Virus record (IMG/VR): IMGVR_UViG_3300042356_000058
Coordinates: 1 to 64,000 of that record
Source of the DNA: a virus
Length of the DNA stretch: 64,000 nt
Direction: 5' to 3' (one strand)
Shown: piece after piece, positions 24,112 through 32,211 of the stretch
Position numbering within the stretch: position 1 is the stretch's first letter
Layout of the letters: each line of letters opens with the position of its first letter
Position numbers and translations under genes: made by a program
The notes under the pieces: model-generated
What the model saw: only the letters and a program-made list of their open reading frames with translations
Told to the model about the DNA's origin: nothing
Databases searched by the model: none

Positions 24112-24259
24112 CGTGTTCACGATAAGATGATTTGTGCAAGCCCAGTAGATGCGACCACACTTTGTCGGCAACAAGGGGCGTCCAGTCCTTTGAGTATTGA
24201 CCTCTTGTTGCCATTCCGCAACGCGACACGAGGGGGCGCGTAATCTACTTTACCCCCTC
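24100..24259 (+). ncRNA. Candidate structured RNA with pseudoknot topology
   Basis: TCAAAGGACTG (24100-24110) pairs over 11 bases with CAGTCCTTTGA (24183-24193). GGCAACAAGGGG (24167-24178) pairs over 12 bases, one of them G-U, with CCTCTTGTTGCC (24201-24212). The arms alternate A-B-A-B, which is an H-type pseudoknot with a 56-base loop; that loop contains a CGTG / CACG mini-hairpin. A third hairpin GAGGGGG (24230-24236) / CCCCCTC (24253-24259) follows. This is the largest gene-free break in the middle of the replication genes. The pairings are seen; the fold and function are inference. Confidence 0.5.
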
Positions 24260-24281
24260 ACCTAATTAACAGGAGGTTGAC

Positions 24282-24563
24282 ATGTCAACACCAGAAGTAA
24301 AAGTCAAGAAGCAGATACGCAAGATACTAGATGAGTTGGGCGTGTACTACGCCATGCCCATCGGGACAGGGTACGGGAACTCGGGCGTGCCTGACTTCCT
24401 TGTATGTGCTAACGGCAAGTTCGTTGGCATTGAAGCGAAAGCAGGTAGGGGTAAAACCACCGCGCTACAAGAAGCCCATCTGAGCCGCATACGTGGCGCA
24501 GGGGGGACGGCAGTTGTCATTAACGAAGACAACATACACACATTAAAGGAGGTTTTATCATGA
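24282..24563 (+). CDS. VRR-NUC domain nuclease
   Basis: 93 residues, the size of stand-alone VRR-NUC proteins. SGVPDFLV (PD at 37-38), GIEAKAG (EAK at 51-53) and LQEAHL (Q63) form the PD...ExK...Q active site. These enzymes cut branched DNA and are suited to resolving replication or packaging intermediates. The AGGAGG site is ideal. The ATG lies inside the perfect palindrome GTTGACATGTCAAC (24276-24289), which may be regulatory. Next gene coupled by overlap. Confidence 0.85.
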   Translation: MSTPEVKVKKQIRKILDELGVYYAMPIGTGYGNSGVPDFLVCANGKFVGIEAKAGRGKTTALQEAHLSRIRGAGGTAVVINEDNIHTLKEVLS

Positions 24564-24841
24564 CGGAAATGATGTCACAAGAAGAGTTAGAGCAACGTGT
24601 TGGAGAGATGTCGGATGCCGAGCAAGCACACTTCAAGCTACTCATACACAAGTTGGTCATGTGCTACGGCAAAGGCAACGCGCAAGCTGTTGTCATCATG
24701 GGTCGTGCGGAAGATAGCATAGCGGGAGTCGTCACCCTAAACTGTGATGAGATGGAGGCGTCGCAACTCATGTTGGCGGCAAACGATTTTTTCGGCTTTC
24801 TAAACGTCGTGGACGCACCGCCCAAGGAGAAGTTTAATTGA
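24560..24841 (+). CDS. Small protein upstream of DNA polymerase, unknown
   Basis: 93 residues, acidic and helical. The centre NAQAVVIMGRAEDSIAGVVTLN and LMLAANDFFGFLNVV look like a compact alpha/beta fold. The start overlaps the VRR-NUC stop and the end overlaps the TTG start of the polymerase, so it is coupled to replication genes. No family was recognised. Confidence 0.7.
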   Translation: MTEMMSQEELEQRVGEMSDAEQAHFKLLIHKLVMCYGKGNAQAVVIMGRAEDSIAGVVTLNCDEMEASQLMLAANDFFGFLNVVDAPPKEKFN

Positions 24842-26805
24842 CCAAACCATTCGACAAAATAATAACCATCGACTTTGAGACGTACTGGGACAGCAAAGAG
24901 TACACGCTCTCTAAGATGACAACCGAGGAGTACATACGCCATGAAAAATTTAGAGCGTTCGGAGCTTGCGTCCATGTATACGGAAGCGATGAACCAATTA
25001 GATGGTTTGGAGATACAGAGTTACGTGAGTACCTTGATGGGGTCGACTGGGGACGAACCGCAGTGCTTGCCCACAACGCACAGTTCGATGTATCAATTAT
25101 GGAGTGGAGATACAACGCCCGACCATGTTTCATCTTCGACACGTTATCGATGGCGCGAGCTTTACGTGGCGTGGAAGTTGGTAACAGTCTTGCCAAGCTT
25201 TCCAACGACTTTGGACTTGCCCCAAAGGGTAACGCTATTTACTCGACAAACGGATTGTCCGAACTTACCCCTGTTGTTGAGGAAGAACTTGCGAACTACT
25301 GCAAACATGATGTGTATCTGTGCGAGGAAATATTCAAGAGACTTGTTGTTGCTTACCCATCCAAAGAGTTAAGGCTCATAGACATGACGCTCAAGATGTA
25401 TACGCGTCCGCTGTTGCAATTAGATCAACCAATGTTAATCAAGGCATTAGCCGAGGAAGGAAACGCTCGTGAACAACTACTTCAGAGGCTCGGCGTGGAA
25501 GATGCTGAGTTGGCATCGAACCCAAAGTTTGCTGAACTACTTACAAAACTCGGTGTGGTTCCGCCAACCAAGACAAGTAAGACGACAGGCAGGACAACAC
25601 TTGCCCTCGCTAAAAATGATGCCCTATTTCAGACGTTGCTTAACAGTGAACGTGAAGACGTTGCCTTACTTTGTCAAGCGCGTCTTAAAGTTAAATCAAC
25701 CACTGAGAGAACGCGTGCCCAAAGATTCCTTGACATCGGCAAACGCGGCACGCTTCCGGTTCCGCTCTCGTACTACGGGGCGCAGACGGGTAGGTGGACG
25801 GCGGCCAAAGGCTCGGCCATCAACATGCAAAACCTCAAGCGAGGTTCGTTCCTACGTAAAGCAATTATGGCTCCCGAGGGCTATCAACTGGTCGTTGGGG
25901 ACTTATCTCAGATTGAACCGCGAGTTCTCGCATGGCTTTCGGATTACCAAGATATGCTCGACATCTTCAAGGGAGGTGGTGACCCTTACGCGGCTTTCGG
26001 GGCTCAAATGTTTAACATACCGAACCTCACCAAAGACTCTCATCCAGACCTACGCCAATCTGCAAAGTCTGCGCTACTTGGGTGCGGTTACGGCCTCGGT
26101 TGGGCTTCGTTTGCCTCTCAACTACTCGTCGGATTCCTCGGTGCACCACCGGTCAGGTATTCGAAAGACTTTGCTAAGAGGTTAGGCGTTGACTCGGAGT
26201 ACGCTGAATCATTCGCCAAGTGGAACGGCAACGACGAGAAGATGTTTGACATCCCACACACTTGTTCTACCAAGGAGTTGTTGCATCATGTGCTTGCGTC
26301 CAAAGCTATCATAGATACGTATAGGAGAACCGCGCACCCTGTTGTAGCGTTCTGGAGTCTCTGTGAAACAGCTTTACACAGGGCGCTTGTCAATGGTGAG
26401 GAACTGGTGTATAAATGTGTTACGTTCCGCAAAGGTGAGATAGAATTACCAAACGGGATGAAGTTGTTGTACCCCAATCTTCGCTATGAGAAGGACGACA
26501 AAGGTAGGAGCCAAGCAGTCTACGGGCCACACGCTACCAAGTTGTATGCAGGGAAAATAACGAACAACATTACGCAGGCATTAGCACGTATTGTTATGAC
26601 GGATGGTATGTTGAGGGTAGCAAAGAAATACCCAATCGCAGGCACAGTGCATGACGAACTGATTGCTGTTGTACCTGACGATGAAGTGGTTGACGCTAAG
26701 ACTTGGGTCTTGGCGCAAATGACTATGGAGCCAAGCTATATGCAAGGTATTCCATTGGACGCTGACGGTGGCGCTCACCGTAGATATGGGTTAGCAAAAA
26801 ACTAG
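24838..26805 (+). CDS. Family A DNA polymerase with 3'-5' exonuclease
   Basis: 655 residues. The start is a TTG overlapping the previous stop, with AAGGAG 9 bases before it; no ATG nearby fits. The exonuclease domain opens with TIDFETYWD (DFE at 12-14) and has LAHNAQFDVSIM and YCKHDVYLCEEIF. The polymerase domain has motif A VVGDLSQIEPRVLAW (about 353), motif B RQSAKSALLGCGYGLG (about 405) and motif C VHDELIAV (about 603). The fingers helix position reads K...Y-G as in phage polymerases. It is the replicative enzyme of this phage. The TTG start may lower its yield relative to its neighbours. Confidence 0.95.
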   Translation: MTKPFDKIITIDFETYWDSKEYTLSKMTTEEYIRHEKFRAFGACVHVYGSDEPIRWFGDTELREYLDGVDWGRTAVLAHNAQFDVSIMEWRYNARPCFIFDTLSMARALRGVEVGNSLAKLSNDFGLAPKGNAIYSTNGLSELTPVVEEELANYCKHDVYLCEEIFKRLVVAYPSKELRLIDMTLKMYTRPLLQLDQPMLIKALAEEGNAREQLLQRLGVEDAELASNPKFAELLTKLGVVPPTKTSKTTGRTTLALAKNDALFQTLLNSEREDVALLCQARLKVKSTTERTRAQRFLDIGKRGTLPVPLSYYGAQTGRWTAAKGSAINMQNLKRGSFLRKAIMAPEGYQLVVGDLSQIEPRVLAWLSDYQDMLDIFKGGGDPYAAFGAQMFNIPNLTKDSHPDLRQSAKSALLGCGYGLGWASFASQLLVGFLGAPPVRYSKDFAKRLGVDSEYAESFAKWNGNDEKMFDIPHTCSTKELLHHVLASKAIIDTYRRTAHPVVAFWSLCETALHRALVNGEELVYKCVTFRKGEIELPNGMKLLYPNLRYEKDDKGRSQAVYGPHATKLYAGKITNNITQALARIVMTDGMLRVAKKYPIAGTVHDELIAVVPDDEVVDAKTWVLAQMTMEPSYMQGIPLDADGGAHRRYGLAKN

Positions 26806-26813
26806 GAGAAGCA

Positions 26814-27110
26814 ATGCAGATACCAAAACAAGTATCGGTTGGCAGAAAGACGTATGTCATTACCCGACCGCACACAATCCAAGACCCTGCGTCTTATGGG
26901 CGCACGTACTACGACGAGAACCGCATTGAGATAGCGCGGTTCGACAATCAAGGCAACACGTTTGAGCAAGAAGAAATCGACGACACGTTCTGGCATGAGC
27001 TTACACACTGCATCCTGTACGACATGGGCAACAGCCTGTGTGACAACGAGCGCTTCGTTACAGCTTTCGCCAACCGCCTTTCTCAAGCAGTCAACTCAGC
27101 AAAATTATGA
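26814..27110 (+). CDS. Small HExxH zinc metallopeptidase-like protein
   Basis: 98 residues. FWHELTHCILYDMGN gives HELTH (61-65), and NERF (E79) is a candidate third zinc ligand. The upstream part IEIARFDNQGNTFEQEEIDDTF is the usual strand and helix before such a site. Similar short phage proteins are annotated as putative metallopeptidases with no known substrate. AGGAGAAGC precedes the ATG, and the end overlaps the next gene. Confidence 0.75.
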   Translation: MQIPKQVSVGRKTYVITRPHTIQDPASYGRTYYDENRIEIARFDNQGNTFEQEEIDDTFWHELTHCILYDMGNSLCDNERFVTAFANRLSQAVNSAKL

Positions 27111-27772
27111 AACAACCCGCATGGTCACACTCAGCCCTCAAAGATTTCGAGGGTTGCCAACGCCGATACCAAGAGGTCAAGGTCTTGAAGAACTACCCGT
27201 TCACTGAGACTGAGGCAACACGTTACGGCAATCAGGTACACAAGGCTATTGAGGACTACATCGGAGAGGGTAAACCAATACCGCCTGAGTACTCACAGTT
27301 TCAACCTGTGGTGGACGCCATGCTGAAGAAGAGTGGGCGCAAGCTTGCCGAGTATGAGATGGCGCTGACTGTCGACCTCAAGCCAACAGGTTGGAAAGAC
27401 AAAGACGTATGGGTGCGCGGCATTGCTGACATCCTAGTCGTTGACGACGACAACCTCACAGCTTGGGTGGGTGACTGGAAGACTGGCAACAACAAGTATC
27501 CGGATAGAGATCAGCTTGTCCTGATGTCGCTCATGGTGTTTGCCCACTTCCCACACATCCGCAAGGTCAACTCTGCTCTGCTATTCATTGTCAAGAACGA
27601 CATGGTCAAGATGTCGATGGCGCGAGAAGATGCCGACAAACACTGGTGGGACTACCGCGAGCGTACTGCGCGGCTTGAAGCTAGCTTTGCCAACGATGTG
27701 TGGAACCCAAACCAAACACCTCTGTGCGGGTGGTGTCCAGTAAAAACCTGCGAATTTAATAAGAAACACTAG
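27107..27772 (+). CDS. RecB-like PD-(D/E)XK exonuclease with Cys cluster
   Basis: 221 residues. SHSALKDFEGCQRRYQEVKV opens like Cas4/RecB nucleases. GNQVHKAIEDYIGEG supplies the motif I histidine, WVRGIADILVVDDD the acidic D, VGDWKTG the D-x-K pair and DRDQLVLMSLMVF the Q motif. The C-terminus LCGWCPVKTCEF with the early Cys can hold an iron-sulfur cluster as in Cas4 and AddB. It probably processes DNA ends in replication or recombination and may serve with the SSB-like protein. Confidence 0.85.
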   Translation: MKQPAWSHSALKDFEGCQRRYQEVKVLKNYPFTETEATRYGNQVHKAIEDYIGEGKPIPPEYSQFQPVVDAMLKKSGRKLAEYEMALTVDLKPTGWKDKDVWVRGIADILVVDDDNLTAWVGDWKTGNNKYPDRDQLVLMSLMVFAHFPHIRKVNSALLFIVKNDMVKMSMAREDADKHWWDYRERTARLEASFANDVWNPNQTPLCGWCPVKTCEFNKKH

Positions 27773-27781
27773 GAGAAACAA

Positions 27782-28096
27782 ATGGCCTTACATTCACCAA
27801 ACGAGTTCACGCAAACCCCATGCAAATGCCACATTTGCCATCAAGAAATTAGAGAAGACCAATACGCCATCGAGCACTCAGACCATGGCGTGCTATCGCA
27901 GAGCACAGACCCCCGAGTGGCCAACATACACGACCACATTGAGGGCTACGTGTCATTGTGGTTTCACCCAGAATGTGCGACAGTTATGGCGTTGCGCCTT
28001 GCTCATGACGTAATGCGCGTCAAAATGGGTAAAGATCAACCCGCCCGAGTGGTAGACAGCCTAAGGGCGATCTCAAAAGTTAACCAAGCCAGATAG
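27782..28096 (+). CDS. Zinc-finger protein, unknown function
   Basis: 104 residues. CKCHICHQEIREDQYA, then HSDHG, and WFHPECATVMALRLAHD later, give a set of Cys/His residues suited to one or two zinc sites (about residues 14-65). It is linked to the exonuclease gene with 9 bases between, and AGGAGAAACAA precedes the ATG. A nucleic-acid-binding accessory is the natural guess. Confidence 0.7.
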   Translation: MALHSPNEFTQTPCKCHICHQEIREDQYAIEHSDHGVLSQSTDPRVANIHDHIEGYVSLWFHPECATVMALRLAHDVMRVKMGKDQPARVVDSLRAISKVNQAR

Positions 28097-28107
28097 GAAA
28101 ACTCATC

Positions 28108-28365
28108 ATGCCTTACGCACCCGGCAACCGCCCATCGTATGAACCATATCAAAAAACTGAGAAAGCCAAGAAAGCTAGAGCCGCTTCAAACAAAGCGCGG
28201 CGCATGCTTGAACGTGAAGGACTAGTACATAAAGGAGACGGCAAAGATGTCGACCACAAAAAGCCATTATCAAAAGGTGGAACGACCACACGTTCGAATC
28301 TCCGCGTCAAAGACGCGAGCGCAAACCGTTCGTATGCGCGAAAGTCAGACCACTCTATTAAGTGA
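28108..28365 (+). CDS. Small HNH endonuclease
   Basis: 85 residues. DVDHKKPLSKGGTTTRSNLRV followed by SANRSYARK is a compact HNH core (D-H ... N ... N). A basic N-terminal arm (KAKKARAASNKARRML) precedes it. It is shorter than most phage HNH enzymes and lacks a separate DNA-binding domain, so it could be a homing remnant or a packaging-type nuclease. The stop lies inside the next gene. Confidence 0.75.
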   Translation: MPYAPGNRPSYEPYQKTEKAKKARAASNKARRMLEREGLVHKGDGKDVDHKKPLSKGGTTTRSNLRVKDASANRSYARKSDHSIK

Positions 28366-28549
28366 CATACCTACTACAAGACTTATTGATCTCTGGGTAG
28401 CGCGTTGGGGACATGACTGGGTTGATCTACAGGATGTAGTAAGCGACCCATTCTACAAAGACGCGTATGACCGAATGAGAAGAGAAGGTGAACTTGAGGT
28501 TCACTTCCTAACCGACCGCTCTAAGTATGTGTGTCGCAACCCAAAATAA
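28334..28549 (+). CDS. Small tryptophan-rich protein, paralogue of its neighbour
   Basis: 71 residues from the ATG at 28334, overlapping the HNH gene by 32 bases. No ribosome site is visible, so coupling is assumed. LIDLWVARWGHDWVDLQDV matches LVNLWRAKFGDTWIDVSEL in the next gene, and the following F(Y/W)-DA-R pattern also matches, so the two are tandem duplicates. Function unknown. Confidence 0.65.
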   Translation: MRESQTTLLSDIPTTRLIDLWVARWGHDWVDLQDVVSDPFYKDAYDRMRREGELEVHFLTDRSKYVCRNPK

Positions 28550-28564
28550 ATTAAGGAGAAGCAA

Positions 28565-28846
28565 ATGGGAATGGTAAAAACTAAGATGATAGAAGATGCG
28601 TTAGATGCGCTGAACAGATCTATGGCTACGTTCAACCCTAACAATCACCCTGTGTACTCAATACCTTTATCCGAACTTGTCAATCTATGGCGTGCAAAGT
28701 TTGGGGATACGTGGATAGACGTATCGGAGTTAGACGATGACTTTTGGGAAGACGCATCTGCACGCTTACATAAAAACAAATTGATGGAAGAACTTGACCA
28801 TCACTCCGGTAACACGCCTTGGGCTAGGTTGAGGGAAGATGTGTAA
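28565..28846 (+). CDS. Small protein, tandem paralogue of the preceding gene
   Basis: 93 residues. IPLSELVNLWRAKFGDTWIDV is the part shared with the preceding gene. It also has an N-terminal helix (MIEDALDALNRSMATFN) that the other lacks. AAGGAGAAGCAA precedes the ATG. The end shares a base with the helicase start (TAATG). Function unknown. Confidence 0.7.
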   Translation: MGMVKTKMIEDALDALNRSMATFNPNNHPVYSIPLSELVNLWRAKFGDTWIDVSELDDDFWEDASARLHKNKLMEELDHHSGNTPWARLREDV

Positions 28847-30408
28847 TGCAAATCGTCGACGACAAGGCGCTTGTACTGCGCACACGCAACCCACACAAGT
28901 ACGCGATCATTCCGAAGCACAAGATCATCTCTGAGTCAGAGGGTATCTTTGAGGTAGCTGTGTACTGGGGGCTCGATGAGTCTCGCGTGCTACGCAACCT
29001 CGGTGTGAAGGATGTGCCATCGCCTATCACTAGGCGCTATGACTGGCCGGGAAAGTTTATACCAATGGCTCACCAAATAGAGACAGCGGCTTTCCTCACA
29101 CTTAACCGCAGAGCGTTCTGCTTTAACGACCCCGGAACTGGCAAGACTTTATCTGCGCTATGGGCGGCTGACTTCTTGATGAAGCGTGGCGAAGTTCGTC
29201 GCATACTTATTCTCTGCCCCTTGTCCATCATGCACAGCGCATGGATGGGTGACATCAACCGAAGCGTGATACACAGGAGTGCCGTTGTCGCGCACCACTC
29301 TCAAGCTAGTCGGCGCATTGAAATGATTCAGCAAGACTACGAGATTGTGATTGCCAACTATGACGGCCTGAACTTGATTGCTTCTGAGATCACCGCTGAT
29401 GGTAGGTTCGACTTGGTGATTGTCGATGAAGCCAACGCATACAAGAACCCGTCTACTCGCAGATGGAAGACACTTGCGTCAATCATCAAGCCTGAGACAT
29501 ACCTGTGGATGATGACGGGTACGCCTGCATCGCAGTCACCAGTGGATGCGTACGGTCTTGCTAAGTTTGTTAACCCAAGCGGTGTGCCTAAGTTCCAGAC
29601 ATCGTGGCGCGACAAAGTGATGAACAAGATCAGCATGTTCAAGTGGGCTCCGAAGGCTAACGCCAAAGACTTAGTGTTTGCGGCGCTTCAACCTGCAATA
29701 CGTTTCACCAAAGATCAATGCCTTGACTTGCCTCCTGTCATCACAGTCACACGCGAAGTGCCAATGACACCACAGCAGGCTAAGTACTACAAGCTACTCA
29801 AAGAGCAAATGCTTTTCCAAGCTGCCGGAGAAACAATCAGTGCCGTCAACGCAGGCGTTGCCGTAAACAAGTTGCTACAGATTAGTTGCGGTGCCGCGTA
29901 CACAGACGAGAAAGAAGTTGTAGAGTTCGATGCCGCGCCTCGCCTTGGTGTATTGGAGGAGGTGTTAGAAGAGACAAGCCGCAAGGTCATCATCTTCGCG
30001 CTGTTCCGCTCAAGCATTGATACCATTGTCAAGTATCTTATTAAACACGGCTACGCCGTTGACCAGATTCATGGCGACGTGTCTGCAACCAAGCGTGGTC
30101 AGATCATCAACGACTTTCAGACCACCGACAACATCCGCGTGTTGGTGTTGCAACCACAAGCGACCGCACACGGGATTACCCTAACTGCCGCTGACACAGT
30201 TGTGTTCTTCGGCCCACTGATGTCTGTTGAGATGTATACGCAGTGCATAGCACGAGCCGACCGCAAAGGTCAAGACTCAGACAAGGTCACTGTGGTGCAC
30301 ATTGAATCAAGCCCGATAGAAAAGAAATTATTCAACGCAATGAATACAAAAGTTTCCGATCACGCTTTGCTTGTCGGCATGTTCGACAGTGAAGTAAAAA
30401 ATATTTAA
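28846..30408 (+). CDS. SNF2-type superfamily 2 DNA helicase / translocase
   Basis: 520 residues, the short single-subunit form common in phages. Walker A is NDPGTGKT (about 94-101). Motif II is IVDEANAYKN (about 191), with N where DEAH/DEAQ is usual. Motif III is MMTGTPASQ. The second RecA lobe has QIHGDVSATKRGQIINDFQ and QPQATAHGITLTAADTVVFF, with the motif VI arginine in QCIARADRKGQ. It probably remodels forks or displaces proteins from DNA. It lies between the polymerase group and the SSB-like gene. Confidence 0.9.
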   Translation: MQIVDDKALVLRTRNPHKYAIIPKHKIISESEGIFEVAVYWGLDESRVLRNLGVKDVPSPITRRYDWPGKFIPMAHQIETAAFLTLNRRAFCFNDPGTGKTLSALWAADFLMKRGEVRRILILCPLSIMHSAWMGDINRSVIHRSAVVAHHSQASRRIEMIQQDYEIVIANYDGLNLIASEITADGRFDLVIVDEANAYKNPSTRRWKTLASIIKPETYLWMMTGTPASQSPVDAYGLAKFVNPSGVPKFQTSWRDKVMNKISMFKWAPKANAKDLVFAALQPAIRFTKDQCLDLPPVITVTREVPMTPQQAKYYKLLKEQMLFQAAGETISAVNAGVAVNKLLQISCGAAYTDEKEVVEFDAAPRLGVLEEVLEETSRKVIIFALFRSSIDTIVKYLIKHGYAVDQIHGDVSATKRGQIINDFQTTDNIRVLVLQPQATAHGITLTAADTVVFFGPLMSVEMYTQCIARADRKGQDSDKVTVVHIESSPIEKKLFNAMNTKVSDHALLVGMFDSEVKNI

Positions 30409-30416
30409 GAAAGGAG

Positions 30417-30459
30417 TTGCAAATCAATTTAATCGTGCTATGCTGTCAAACCATTGACA
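30417..30459 (+). promoter_or_regulatory. Promoter with TGTCAA-N4-TTGACA operator before the SSB genes
   Basis: TTGCAA (30417-30422) and TATGCT (30439-30444) are spaced 16 bases apart, with TGC before the -10. Starting at the last base of the -10, TGTCAA (30444-30449) and TTGACA (30454-30459) form an inverted repeat around ACCA. The half sites and 4-base spacing match the core of the operator at 18848-18875, so one regulator may control both units. Here the operator overlaps the predicted start site, near 30451. Confidence 0.65.
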
Positions 30460-30484
30460 ATAAAATAATTTAAGGAGAAGCAAA

Positions 30485-30931
30485 ATGTTAGCTATAGATG
30501 ATGAGGAGTCTGCTCCTCAGGAAGCGCCGACAGAGGTCACTGTCCCCATGGACAAGTTGGCGAAGGTGTACCGCAAGATGCAATCACGCATACAAGAGTT
30601 AACCGCTCAGTATGAGAATGAGATTGAAGACATCAAGCGTCAGCAAGAAGCGGTGAAGATCGCGCTTAAAGACCAGATGCTCAAGCTTGGTGTATCAAGT
30701 GTGCGCACAGACCAAGGTACCGTGGTGTTGTCTACCAAGACACGCTACAACACACAGGACTGGGACTCGTTCAAAGAGTTCATCAAAGAACACGATGCGT
30801 TGGACTTGTTGGAGAAGCGTATTGCGCAGACCAACATGGCTACGTTCTTGTCTGAGAATCCCAGTCTAGTCCCCGCAGGGCTCAACTCTATGACAGAGTA
30901 CGCCATTTCAGTTCGTAAACCAACCAAGTAA
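30485..30931 (+). CDS. Coiled-coil replication-region protein, unknown
   Basis: 148 residues. Acidic start, then a coiled coil (MDKLAKVYRKMQSRIQELTAQ, ENEIEDIKRQQEAVK) and a folded C-terminal part (LGVSSVRTDQGTVVLSTKTR, MTEYAISVRKPTK). The layout is like Gp157-type phage proteins found beside recombination genes, but the match is weak. It is the first gene behind the promoter at 30417 and lies 13 bases before the SSB-like gene. AAGGAGAAGC precedes the ATG. Confidence 0.7.
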   Translation: MLAIDDEESAPQEAPTEVTVPMDKLAKVYRKMQSRIQELTAQYENEIEDIKRQQEAVKIALKDQMLKLGVSSVRTDQGTVVLSTKTRYNTQDWDSFKEFIKEHDALDLLEKRIAQTNMATFLSENPSLVPAGLNSMTEYAISVRKPTK

Positions 30932-30944
30932 TCAGGAGAAAACT

Positions 30945-31898
30945 ATGAGCAATGTAGCTCTATTCAACCCATCCCAAGCCCCCGCGTTCGCAAAGAACCG
31001 CACCTCGTTGTCCCCCATTGCCAAAGCCCTAGCCGGTGGTGCAGTCGGTAACCGTACCAAGAGCATCTCCATCAAAGGCGGTGTGTTTCGTTTGAACGAA
31101 GGCGGCAAAGAGATCGCCGCTATCGAAGAGCGCTACCTCGATGTGGTGATTGTCAATGCCGCGCCTGATGTTTCACGCGTGTTTTATGCGAAAGCATACG
31201 ATGGTGAAGTGTCTGCGCCTGACTGCTGGTCACAAGATGGCAAGACACCAAGCCCCGAAGCAAGCAACCCACAGCACAACAAATGTGATGGTTGCGAGCA
31301 GAACATTGCAGGTTCAGGTCAAAACAACAGTCGCGCTTGCCGCTACCAACAACACATTGCTGTAGTGTTGGCCAATGATATGGAAGGTGCTGTGCTCAAG
31401 CTGACTGTGCCTGCCAAGTCTGTGTTTGGTAAAGAAGAAGGTGACAACCGCGCTCTGCAAGCATACGCTCGTCACTTGGGTGCACAGAACATTGACCCAT
31501 CTGAGGTCATCACCCGCATGAAGTTCGACACCAAGTCTGAAGCACCCAAGCTGTTCTTCAAGGCTATGCGTTGGTTGACTGACGACGAGTTCCCAACCAT
31601 TCAGCAACAAGGCAAGACAGACACCGCTGTTAAGGCTGTGACAATGTCTTTCTCTAAGTCTGAGAGCGTTGCCGCCCCTGCACCTTTGAAGCTTGAAGGC
31701 AAGCGCCCTGCGCCTGTGGTTGAGGAAGAGGTGGAAGCCCCCGCACCCAAGGCTAAGACCAAAGCCAAAGCCGCCCCTCTGCCCGCAGAAGATGACGAAG
31801 AGCCCGTAGTCCGCAAGGAAGAGAAGAAGCCCAACGCCGTGCCCAAGGCCAAGGCTGACTTGTCTGCCATGGTGGACGACTGGGATGAGAACGAGTAA
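30945..31898 (+). CDS. Putative single-stranded DNA-binding protein
   Basis: 317 residues. The N-terminal two thirds are a beta-rich domain (IKGGVFRLNEGGKEIAAIE, YLDVVIVNAAPDVSRVFYA) with a CDGCEQN...CRYQ group that could bind zinc, as in T4 gp32-type proteins. A long Pro/Ala/Lys/Glu linker (about 230-300) leads to an acidic tip DDWDENE, the usual protein-interaction tail of SSBs. The architecture and the position with polymerase, helicase and primase support the call. No OB-fold family was proven. Confidence 0.7.
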   Translation: MSNVALFNPSQAPAFAKNRTSLSPIAKALAGGAVGNRTKSISIKGGVFRLNEGGKEIAAIEERYLDVVIVNAAPDVSRVFYAKAYDGEVSAPDCWSQDGKTPSPEASNPQHNKCDGCEQNIAGSGQNNSRACRYQQHIAVVLANDMEGAVLKLTVPAKSVFGKEEGDNRALQAYARHLGAQNIDPSEVITRMKFDTKSEAPKLFFKAMRWLTDDEFPTIQQQGKTDTAVKAVTMSFSKSESVAAPAPLKLEGKRPAPVVEEEVEAPAPKAKTKAKAAPLPAEDDEEPVVRKEEKKPNAVPKAKADLSAMVDDWDENE

Positions 31899-31906
31899 AG
31901 GAGCAG

Positions 31907-32146
31907 ATGATGAGACTTATGACGCGTGACTCTACACCAAGAGAATTTCAAAAAGTTTATCGCAAGGGTGATGTGGTTTATGTTCCACACTTTCGTAATA
32001 GCGATATGTTTGTAGGCCCCGGATACCCCCGTTTCACAAAACAACTCTACAACGAGTTTGAACTCGTTAGAGGAGGCGCTGTGCAAGAAAGCATGCCTTT
32101 GTGGACAAGGGGTAAGTACGGTATCGTTGACGACGGAAACCCATAA
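31907..32146 (+). CDS. Small protein, unknown function
   Basis: 79 residues. REFQKVYRKGDVVYVPHFRN reads like a small beta-barrel of KOW/SH3 type, followed by FTKQLYNEFELVRGG. AAAGGAG lies 3-4 bases before the first of two adjacent ATGs. The 65-base gap that follows has GGGGG / CCCCC arms but no clear promoter. Confidence 0.65.
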   Translation: MMRLMTRDSTPREFQKVYRKGDVVYVPHFRNSDMFVGPGYPRFTKQLYNEFELVRGGAVQESMPLWTRGKYGIVDDGNP

Positions 32147-32211
32147 ATATCGGGGGGAACGTCGCGCAATTTTTAGCTTGCAGACGAGCGGCTAGTACCC
32201 CCACCTACACC

